Assembly (NCBI GenBank): GCA_039977295.1
Contig: JBDWDN010000003.1
Location: forward strand, 248,001-312,000
Source of the DNA: Hellea sp039977295
GTDB taxonomy: Bacteria > Pseudomonadota > Alphaproteobacteria > Caulobacterales > Maricaulaceae
Direction: 5' to 3'
Length of the DNA: 64,000 nt
This document shows, piece after piece, positions 57,701-64,000 of this stretch. Every line of letters starts with the position of its first letter. Positions within the stretch are counted from its first letter, which is position 1. Made by a program: the position numbers and the translations under genes. Under the pieces are notes generated by a model, which was not told the origin of the DNA, ran no database searches, and was given only the letters and a program-made list of their open reading frames with translations.

Positions 57701-60700
57701 CACCCTAAGCGGGTCAAAGCCATTACGGAGTTACTCGATAGTCGGGGCTTGGCGGTCAACCCGCCTATGAGGGTCCTCTTTGCGACGCGGCCAGGACATT
57801 TAGATGTCATCTTAAAAGCGCTTGAGCGTGTGGCCAAGCAAGCCGCGAAACATCCGGGCGTGCAGCTGATTGTGAAAACCCATCCAAGGGAAAAGCCGAT
57901 ACGCCTTGCTGCTTATGCGAAGGTTCTTGAAGAAAACAATGTTGGGGGGATGGCCAATATTCTAAATCAGGGGATGGCCGAAACCCTCATTCTTATTTCT
58001 GATAGCGTCATAAGCTTCCCGAGCGCTGTGGTAAGAGTTGCGGTGGAGCTCGGTAAAAAAACTCTGGTATATTCTCCCGATGACGAAAGCGACTTATCGG
58101 CGGTTGATACGGGCGGTGTTAAGCCCCTCAAAGCCCAGACCCTTGAGCAATTAACGCAGCAGCTTGAGCCATTATTTTCAATCCCTGATAAAACGGGAAC
58201 AGCGAAAGCCCATAAAACAGAGGACCGCGAAACGCTTACGCGTATTTGCGAAGTCCTCAAAAAACAGAGCCGCTCCAAACCCTTCAAACATCCAAAGGCG
58301 GGCCAAAAGAATACGGATGCAGAGATATATTCCAGCTTATCTTTGAAAGAGACATCTCGGCTTATAAAGCAGCAAGCCAGCAAAAAATATGCCGATATTG
58401 GCCTTTTCACTCGGGCTCTAAGCCTCGCGCGCGCTCCCGAAGACTACGTCTTGATCTTGCGCGATATGGCGCTTTACGCGCCGCCAACCATCGAGGCCGC
58501 GCAAATTTTCTCAGAGCTTGCAAAAGCGGCCGCAGAGATTGACGCCTTTAACGAAGCTATAGGCCATCTCGCTTCTGAAAAGCTCGCGGGTTACGCCGCT
58601 CAGTTACAATATACCGAAACTGCGCCAACCCCTCATGCGGTTTTGGCCTTAGCTCAGAGCTGCGCCTCAATCGGAAAAATTCAGCAGGCCGTATCTTGGT
58701 ATGATTTTGGCCTGACGCAAAACACCAATGCCGCGCTGCGCGCCCGGCTTGAAAATGAGCGCGGCGCTTTAAGCCTGCATAAATGGGAGAATGGCCAAGA
58801 GAGCCTAGAGTCTATTTCGCTTGAAAAGCCGCGCATTATCGTTGTGGCTGAACGCGGAACAGACCCAAATATTTATATCTCAGCACTTCCTGATGACGCC
58901 GAGATAGACGTTTATTTCGACGGCAAAGCTGGCGCGACCCTTGGAGATATAAAGGGCGGATCCAAAAAGATAAGATCCATATCGTCCCGCGATGTTTTGG
59001 ATGACCGCGCGCCTGAACTCGAAGGCATTATTCATCGCGCCAATGCTCTTTCCGCCCTTATCACGGATCGGGCTTTAAAGTCCTTAAAAAGCAGCGGCCA
59101 CATTGAATGGCTCGGGGATATTCGCCCCGCCATAGAAATGGAATTACGCGCGGGACTTATCACGCAATTGCGCCGCCACGCGGCCTTGCCCAAAGCGGTA
59201 AAGGGCCCATATGACGCCGCTATTTTCGCCTGTAATACGCCTGCCTTTTTGGCTCATTTCGCTGATAGTTTGGCGGATATAGATATTCCAGCTTTTGTCA
59301 TCGGAGGCTCGCAATCGCCTGCGCGCCGCCGAGCTTTTGGCGCGGCGCGAAAACAGGGCTTGGGCCTTACCCGTGAAAAGCAAGAGGCTTTGCTCAAGAC
59401 ATTCAAGTCTGCAAAATCGGCAAAGGATGTGAGCGAATTTGACGCGCGTTTAAATAAGATGCTGCCGCGCATTTCAAAGCAATTTGACGAGAAATCCGTT
59501 ATCGCCGTGACGAGCTGGCGTATCACGACGATAAAAGATGGCTGCCTGTCGCTGCTCGAAAACTTTCCGCCTGATGTGCCGATAACGATATTTGATAGCT
59601 CGCGGCATATTGCAAATGCGAAACAGTTTTTATCGGATATAAATAATTTCGCGCGGGAAAACCCGCAAGATATACGGCCATTCTCCGCGCAATATCACAA
59701 TATCCCTCATCCAGATTTGAAAGCGCTGAAAAATAGTAATCTCGCTAAATCTATCTTCGCCTCGATAAGGGCGAGCAAAGAGGGGAAAAAGCTGCCTCAC
59801 GCTATTCAATTAGGTATTTGGAATCAAATTGGCACGCTGCTCTATAAGACTTTGCCAATGCTTTATGATCTACACATACAAATCTCCGCCGCCGCGCAGC
59901 AATCCGGCAAGACGTCACTGATGGTAATGCCGGGGCGCGACGCCGAGTCTTTAACCGCGCAAAATGCTGCCCAGAAATTTGGCATAAAAACAACAGATGT
60001 CCAAACCGCCTATTTCTCACGCGGCCATACTTACACCGCGCCAAGTGGCGATATCGTTACGGCGATGGATGAATGGTCCAAAGATCTTTTTGCACAATGG
60101 TTCAAGATACCAGAAGACAAAATTCATGTGTTAGGGACATCGCGTTTTGATAGGTTTTCAAAATTGCGGATCGCGCATGAGGCGCGCGAGGGGCAAAGAA
60201 AAGAAGGTAAAACCCGCCCACATATTTGCGTGGCGACCCAGCCTATTCAATCAACCCTCACGAAAGACATGCTTACCTGCTTAAATGATTTATATATCAG
60301 CGGAACCGATTTTGACTGCACGGTGAAGCTTCACCCGCGGCAATCCGAAACCATTATCCCTGAAATTGAATCTCTTGCGCAGGACCTGCACGGCGCAGGG
60401 CGTTTGACAATCACCAAAGATGGCGACCTTGCGCAAATATTACTGGCCTCCAACATGGTGATAACGGCTTTTTCAAATGTTGCCATCGAAGCCGCCTTAA
60501 TGGACCGACCCGTGCTAATTGCCAATTTCACGGGCGAAGACATTCCCGTGCCCTTTATGGAATTTGGCATAGCAGAAGAAGCCAGGACAGGAGAGGCGTT
60601 CCAAGCCTTGGCTAAACGTATGTTATCTGATGAGGCTTTCCAATCGAGACTAAATGAAAAGCGCCATAGTTATTTCGGCCGTTATCCCTCGCAATGGAAA

Positions 60701-60766
60701 GGCGAGGCGGGCAAAGAGACAGCGGCACTAATTTTGGACACTCTGCAAAAGCCAATAATACCCTAA
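54740..60766 (+). CDS. giant 2008-residue protein with two GT-B-like transferase halves
   Basis: Far longer than usual glycosyltransferases. Residues 1-370 are Rossmann-like without a clear family, 375-500 helical/TPR-like. One GT-B-type half follows (about 760-1130: VTGSPRSQINFHPKR, KTHPRE with H1048, ISDSVISFPSAVVRVAVELGK), then a helical linker (about 1180-1350), then a second half (about 1365-2000: VLGTSRFDRFSK, KLHPRQ with H1865, ASNMVITAFSNVAIEAALMDRPVLIAN). The paired KxHP and late S-x-AxExALxxRP motifs match the capsule/CDP-glycerol/KpsC-like superfamily. I infer a polymerase adding two sugars, possibly from CMP-sugars given the neighbour. No membrane segments are seen. Confidence 0.7.
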   Translation: MTLNELMTRFINPEDKSARRIMVAKDGGQAAHSPRINETLTAAEFLNLNSAPGATRCAAIILSGVFGEESLELCNAILDKAASLMADQAVIAVDIQPIDRLNAKSVKALIDDPESLTNNVSISRGALLSAFSKNFELLNFTESFERGAADNYVFRFHKGAASSAGRANDAQTPSKTKRSVFDLFKKRGSAQEDKITPTALRGALSKAYIPLNPDIILLSPPAGLIPTLKTYLDPKSIIVYGLSRDRKKKSSQDLSDVIFKGEWADMADEPNGSAEFIFVGDMSEGINSTQYLKTLEDVARIRNRGGCVFIKQDPTSPLENGKPSPALSKTWPLNIMSWAKTRNSSVKSRPLLIGQDSYICVSEASPYEPLIRQDVAAGDSVKAIQKFKNYTTRDFFSVGEAARIVRLFPNIGDYCKALVIYAAHFGVTAAMRFNLVDKKHAEIPMANIVSALEKLIPENEKNEAVIFDLIGELYRLSCDYDMARKFWVKSLFQTQKTAGANEEAEIIIRKIRLYLPCEIDCQTSRVRIADPLLKNAVPKNTVILAESRVDKASIDSLADRFDGALIYTPHLKGNTEGDAERDSGSAPKTIFKPLIGLIAENSDLNKDSHEYAAGVSQQIITALIESFQGHKIGTWLETHQGSLTLSVEDFLARHLLILEAYAQAANENPEADILLAGGELGYFDTSLNLLLSRLTHEKIWLHSDQPKSNLDVYRPLFESKARAPAKPSIGSKNTSLNAWFNGVSTAYADNIDDYLSVQNVDINNSCLVSGNLANRYFGDSVFTLAGALYEAGEHPIIIDSSTTRTALTDMSSLWQDCYLAEETAENIPVLGMLRPKIEDDALIEGLEGLRAHIQTLVESLPLNYHGAPASFAFSGLAARVLSRDIPILLFNSLFIEKLTQRGSAIRLAAMSTREPHDHIVAESLQRKGVPITLVQCTDLLRHPRYKTPIADHVTAIDQAALEIFTDYLDVPKSAITVTGSPRSQINFHPKRVKAITELLDSRGLAVNPPMRVLFATRPGHLDVILKALERVAKQAAKHPGVQLIVKTHPREKPIRLAAYAKVLEENNVGGMANILNQGMAETLILISDSVISFPSAVVRVAVELGKKTLVYSPDDESDLSAVDTGGVKPLKAQTLEQLTQQLEPLFSIPDKTGTAKAHKTEDRETLTRICEVLKKQSRSKPFKHPKAGQKNTDAEIYSSLSLKETSRLIKQQASKKYADIGLFTRALSLARAPEDYVLILRDMALYAPPTIEAAQIFSELAKAAAEIDAFNEAIGHLASEKLAGYAAQLQYTETAPTPHAVLALAQSCASIGKIQQAVSWYDFGLTQNTNAALRARLENERGALSLHKWENGQESLESISLEKPRIIVVAERGTDPNIYISALPDDAEIDVYFDGKAGATLGDIKGGSKKIRSISSRDVLDDRAPELEGIIHRANALSALITDRALKSLKSSGHIEWLGDIRPAIEMELRAGLITQLRRHAALPKAVKGPYDAAIFACNTPAFLAHFADSLADIDIPAFVIGGSQSPARRRAFGAARKQGLGLTREKQEALLKTFKSAKSAKDVSEFDARLNKMLPRISKQFDEKSVIAVTSWRITTIKDGCLSLLENFPPDVPITIFDSSRHIANAKQFLSDINNFARENPQDIRPFSAQYHNIPHPDLKALKNSNLAKSIFASIRASKEGKKLPHAIQLGIWNQIGTLLYKTLPMLYDLHIQISAAAQQSGKTSLMVMPGRDAESLTAQNAAQKFGIKTTDVQTAYFSRGHTYTAPSGDIVTAMDEWSKDLFAQWFKIPEDKIHVLGTSRFDRFSKLRIAHEAREGQRKEGKTRPHICVATQPIQSTLTKDMLTCLNDLYISGTDFDCTVKLHPRQSETIIPEIESLAQDLHGAGRLTITKDGDLAQILLASNMVITAFSNVAIEAALMDRPVLIANFTGEDIPVPFMEFGIAEEARTGEAFQALAKRMLSDEAFQSRLNEKRHSYFGRYPSQWKGEAGKETAALILDTLQKPIIP

Positions 60767-60849
60767 GACTCGGGCGCGCAAGTATGGCTATTTGCGGCCT
60801 AAGGTTTTTTATGGCATGACTTGGCCTATAAAAGAGGCGGAGGGGGTCT

Positions 60850-62547
60850 TTGGGCGATTTTAAATATAAAGCTTTCATAAGCTACAGCCACAAAGACCGT
60901 AAATGGACGCGCTGGCTCCACAGGCGCTTGGAAACTTATCCTATCCCGAAAAACATTATCGGTAAAACGACGCCTGCCGGTATTATCCCGCGGCGCCTAA
61001 AACCCATATTCAGAGACCGTGAAGAATTATCGGCCTCTAATAATTTAGGCGAGAAAATTCAGGCCGCCTTAGCGTCCTCCAAAAACCTCATCATCATTTG
61101 CTCGCCCGCTGCGGCGCAGTCCAAATGGGTCAATCAAGAAATCCTGACCTTCAAACAAAATAATCGCGACGCTCAGCTTTTCTCTGTCATCGTCGAAGGC
61201 GAACCCTATGCCTCGACAATGCCGGGGCGCGAAGCCGAAGAATGCTTCCCGCCAGCTCTGCGCTTCGAAGTCAATGCGGATGGCACCCTATCAGACACAC
61301 CCGCCGAACCCCTCGCGGCAGACCTACGCCCCCATGCAGATGGCAAGCGCTTAGGATTCCTAAAACTCCTCTCAGGCATGATCGGCGTCGGCCTCGACGA
61401 AGTCGTCCAACGAGACATGAAAAGATCCCGAAAACGCGTGACGGCCATCACGACAGGGTCATTAGCCACCGTGTTAGCTATGGGGACACTGACGGGCTTT
61501 GCACTGGATGCTAGGGCTGAGGCGGAAGAGCGGCGAGTCGCAGCGGAAGGATTGATACAATTTATGCTTGGCGACCTTAGAGATAAAGTAGAACCCATTG
61601 GCCGCCTCGATCTTTTAGATGATGTAGCAAATGAAGCACTACATTATTTTCGCAACCAGCAGGATGCAATACCGTCGTGCCAGGCTATTAGTGCTAATGC
61701 ACGAGCACACTATGTTCATGCTAAAAACAATTTTCAACGTGAAGAGCAAAGTCAGGCTCAAGCCGACGCAAATACCGCCGTGAGCATCTTGACCAGGCAC
61801 GTCGGACGTTGCAGCGATGAGGCTAACTTTATGATTAACTACGCCCACGCCCAACAGTGGGCGGTTGAGACAAAAATTAGACTATTACAAAATGACGATA
61901 ATCTGCTTAATAAAGATAAAAAGGAACAATTGTTTGAAGAAATAGTTCGTGCCTACTATTCTTCCGAAGAAACTTTACGGGCGCTTGAAGAGATGCCAAA
62001 TCAATCGATTAATTATGCATTGGAGATGGCTGACGTAGATATTTTAGTTGGCAGATTAACTTTTCAGTTAGGCAATGAACAAGACGCTAGCGCGCGTTTC
62101 TATAGCGCTTTCCGTAGGTTAGACCCATATATTAGAAATCTTTCTTTGCCGAAAAACAACACGTTAAGCGCTAAAGAAAAACGGCAAATTAAGGAGAAGT
62201 ATGCTGATGTTTTATCTTGGATAGCGACTATCCAAGAGGCGAATAAATCATATGAAGAGGCGAAGGAAACTATATCACGTTACAGATCTATTTATGACGA
62301 CCTTTCGAAAAACGAGGACGGATTAACGGTAAATGCATTACCGCGTTTCAATGTTCTTGAAGCAGACTACGCGGCATCGCGTATTTGGTATAACATGGGA
62401 AAGACGAACGAAACCGTTGAAATTCTCCATGAAATCTTACCTCAGGTACAATGTTTCACAGAGATGGACCAGAGCAATGAAACATGGCGGTCTCTGGATA
62501 AAAAAGTAAAAAATACAGTTTCAAGAATACAAAATTTAAAAGAGTAA
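60850..62547 (+). CDS. TIR-transmembrane-helical repeat protein
   Basis: A 565-residue protein. The TIR domain (about 1-150) begins KAFISYSHKDRKWTRWLHRRLE, has PIFRDREELSASNNLGEKIQAAL, and ends its core with IICSPAAAQSKWVNQEI, where E97 aligns with the catalytic Glu of NADase TIRs. One helix (about 197-217, VTAITTGSLATVLAMGTLTGFAL) would cross the membrane. From about 225 a TPR-like helical domain follows to the end. The start is TTG after GGAGGGGG. Base composition turns AT-rich near residue 237. Two related unknown genes follow on the same strand. Confidence 0.82.
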   Translation: MGDFKYKAFISYSHKDRKWTRWLHRRLETYPIPKNIIGKTTPAGIIPRRLKPIFRDREELSASNNLGEKIQAALASSKNLIIICSPAAAQSKWVNQEILTFKQNNRDAQLFSVIVEGEPYASTMPGREAEECFPPALRFEVNADGTLSDTPAEPLAADLRPHADGKRLGFLKLLSGMIGVGLDEVVQRDMKRSRKRVTAITTGSLATVLAMGTLTGFALDARAEAEERRVAAEGLIQFMLGDLRDKVEPIGRLDLLDDVANEALHYFRNQQDAIPSCQAISANARAHYVHAKNNFQREEQSQAQADANTAVSILTRHVGRCSDEANFMINYAHAQQWAVETKIRLLQNDDNLLNKDKKEQLFEEIVRAYYSSEETLRALEEMPNQSINYALEMADVDILVGRLTFQLGNEQDASARFYSAFRRLDPYIRNLSLPKNNTLSAKEKRQIKEKYADVLSWIATIQEANKSYEEAKETISRYRSIYDDLSKNEDGLTVNALPRFNVLEADYAASRIWYNMGKTNETVEILHEILPQVQCFTEMDQSNETWRSLDKKVKNTVSRIQNLKE

Positions 62548-62604
62548 AAACTAGATCCAAGAAATTCCAATTTATACGATAAGAAAATTAGCGAGGAAAT
62601 CAAA

Positions 62605-63321
62605 ATGCGAAACCCTACCCCTATTTCTAACAGAACAGAGCCCGATCGTAGGGATATTAATACTGAGCCGGTACTATATGAAAATGAACGACCTAATCAC
62701 ATAATTGGATTTTCTGTAGTCTTTCTTTCTGATAAAAAAATTGCTTATCAGGCGCGACGCATGTGTTTAACGGCCGGTGATGTTGTAAAAAGTAAAGTTA
62801 TGGAAATGATAGGTTGGCTTCAAGACAATGGAACTGCCGATTTCAATCCGCCGCGCGATGTACTTACCTCGGAACAATTTAAGTTACTAGCAGAGACCTC
62901 TAGTAGTCTCAACGACAGCCCCACAGGACAGCCGTTTCGCTGGATGAACTGTAAAGGGGAAGTAAAAGAGGAGCCCCATATCGCATTACTGGAAATAAAT
63001 AAGCCTACTTTGTTGGTCTTCACATCAAATACTAAGGCGATAAAGTATGCTGATTTTAAGAGCGATTATATAACCCCTCGACGTGATAGGTCCTCTAAAT
63101 TGGATCCGCATTGTTACGATGTTAGGTCCTGGTGCCAGGACACCGTTCTTGCTTTTTATTCTGATTTCGACCCAACAAGAGAGGAGCCTAGCGAATTTTG
63201 GTATAATTTGGTAATAAGGGCCACATATGAAAATCCGAAAGGAAAAGTAGTTCAGGAAATTATTGAAACCAATAATTATGATCCCGGAAACGGAAGTGGT
63301 TCAGGAGCTGGCTTCCCATAA
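62605..63321 (+). CDS. unknown protein, paralogue A next to the TIR gene
   Basis: A 238-residue protein with no recognised family, no signal peptide and no membrane helices. Shine-Dalgarno GAGGAAA precedes the ATG. Segments shared with the next gene are RPNHIIGFSVV, IAYQARRMCL, FRWMNCKGEV and ALLEINKPTLLVFTSN. The C-terminus is Gly/Ser-rich (PGNGSGSGAGFP). It lies 57 nt after the TIR gene and appears co-transcribed. AT-rich codon use unlike the core genes. Its function may depend on the TIR protein, as effector, sensor or immunity partner; that is inference. Confidence 0.75.
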   Translation: MRNPTPISNRTEPDRRDINTEPVLYENERPNHIIGFSVVFLSDKKIAYQARRMCLTAGDVVKSKVMEMIGWLQDNGTADFNPPRDVLTSEQFKLLAETSSSLNDSPTGQPFRWMNCKGEVKEEPHIALLEINKPTLLVFTSNTKAIKYADFKSDYITPRRDRSSKLDPHCYDVRSWCQDTVLAFYSDFDPTREEPSEFWYNLVIRATYENPKGKVVQEIIETNNYDPGNGSGSGAGFP

Positions 63322-63469
63322 CGTTTCATATCATTTTCTAAAAATCACGTTTCCTGCTATGACACCATAGCTGCAGAGCTAACTCAAACGCATAATGATC
63401 CGGTGCATCAGCCTCGGGCTGTTTTGATTACGAAAATAAAATTAACCTCAAAAATTAAAGGTGAATCTC

Positions 63470-64000
63470 ATGAGTTTTGATCCAAAGACAGCAGAAATAA
63501 AGTCCCTAAAAGATGTTAGTATGACGTTTTCGGGAATAAGACCAAGGCATATAGTTGGCTTTTCTAAAGTAGTTACAGAGGACACACCTAAGCCAGAAGT
63601 CATTTATCGTGCGCAGCGGATCATCCTTCCGCAGAATGCAACTGATAAAGATATCCGGCGTCAAGTAAAACGCGTCATCAAAAATTTGCAAAATACAAGG
63701 CTTCACCATAACAGAAAACGTAAAATCAAAAGCCAAACGCTTGATGTCGAAAACCAAAAAATTCTAAAATTTGACGCATTTAAAGCGATTTTGTCTCACG
63801 CTAGTCAACAATATGACGACAAGTATTCGGCATATGACTATAGGAGTGAATATAGAGATAAAGACCTACACTGGATTAATTCGAACGGAGATCACAATCA
63901 GGATTTTCGGAGACCATTGTTCGAAATAAATAGTCCTACTCTATTCGTTTTCACAACATCATATCCGTCCGACTGGACTCAAAGGATCGCTACTGAAAGT
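63470..64000 (+). CDS. unknown protein, paralogue B (cut by window end)
   Basis: An open frame of 177 codons from the ATG at 63470 runs to the window edge without a stop. It resembles the preceding protein: RPRHIVGFSKVV versus RPNHIIGFSVV, VIYRAQRIIL versus IAYQARRMCL, LHWINSNGDH versus FRWMNCKGEV, FEINSPTLFVFTTS versus LEINKPTLLVFTSN. A Lys/Arg-rich middle part (NTRLHHNRKRKIKSQ) is its own. The pair looks like an old tandem duplication. The upstream gap of 148 nt shows nothing else. Confidence 0.75.
   Translation, partial: MSFDPKTAEIKSLKDVSMTFSGIRPRHIVGFSKVVTEDTPKPEVIYRAQRIILPQNATDKDIRRQVKRVIKNLQNTRLHHNRKRKIKSQTLDVENQKILKFDAFKAILSHASQQYDDKYSAYDYRSEYRDKDLHWINSNGDHNQDFRRPLFEINSPTLFVFTTSYPSDWTQRIATES

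Noticed and set aside
1..64000. CRISPR arrays, prophage genes, transposase or rRNA genes
   Set aside because: No repeat-spacer array, phage structural genes, transposase frames or rRNA motifs were seen on either strand; the only repeat elements are the palindromic ones listed.

Overview
The window is a chromosomal segment of an alphaproteobacterium. Core genes and gene order fit the Caulobacterales/Maricaulales side of the class, and the moderate GC content suggests a marine stalked-type relative (Hyphomonadaceae or Robiginitomaculum-like). That placement is inferred from gene content and order only. The key landmark is the 36.4-36.8 kb gap between hemE and the ppsR-type regulator. In Caulobacter crescentus the replication origin (Cori) lies at this junction, and here the gap carries a tight cluster of DnaA-box-like 9-mers next to an AT-rich stretch. 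About 6-8 kb further on are mnmE-mnmG-rsmG-parA-parB with three perfect 16-bp parS palindromes, so the window covers both the probable origin and the partition centromere.

Layout. 0-15 kb: housekeeping and envelope genes (alpha/beta hydrolase, fatty-acid desaturase, ATP-grasp protein, PfkB kinase, lolA, two tandem MscS channels, PhyH dioxygenase, exonuclease III, lysoplasmalogenase, a CenR-like response regulator, an L,D-transpeptidase-fold protein, YggS, ThiE-like, a porin-like outer-membrane protein). 14.6-23 kb: DUF3576 lipoprotein-leuS-lptE-holA, a CPBP-family membrane protein, a decayed MscS fragment, a membrane protein and hslU. 23.2-28.2 kb: an accessory-looking block (S41-like lipoprotein, membrane-anchored AraC regulator, small lipoprotein, secreted metallo-beta-lactamase-fold hydrolase). 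28.2-36.4 kb: smr-mltA-timA, secB, a palindromic repeat element, a PQQ-type sugar dehydrogenase, rho, hemJ-hemE.

36.4-48.5 kb: origin, then ppsR-maf-aroE-coaE overlapping head to tail, dnaQ, a GDPD-like lipoprotein, mnmE, mnmG, rsmG, parA, parB, a Nudix hydrolase, and hslV (25 kb from its partner hslU). 48.5-52 kb: Trm112-like, LonN-domain, CnoX-like thioredoxin, YbaK-domain and DUF6065 genes, then tRNA-Gly(GCC). 52-54 kb: a glycine-zipper protein, a structured non-coding stretch with minus-strand terminators, and a TerB-like protein.

53.8-64 kb is the most unusual part. A CMP-sugar cytidylyltransferase-like gene is divergent from a 2008-residue protein with two GT-B-like C-terminal halves of the KpsC/CDP-glycerol transferase kind, which suggests a surface-glycan locus. 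It is followed by a TIR-transmembrane-helical repeat protein and two related proteins of unknown family, the second cut by the window end. The TIR protein and the paralogous pair are the best candidate for an undescribed (possibly defence or signalling) system. Base composition turns AT-rich from within the TIR gene onward, consistent with acquired DNA.
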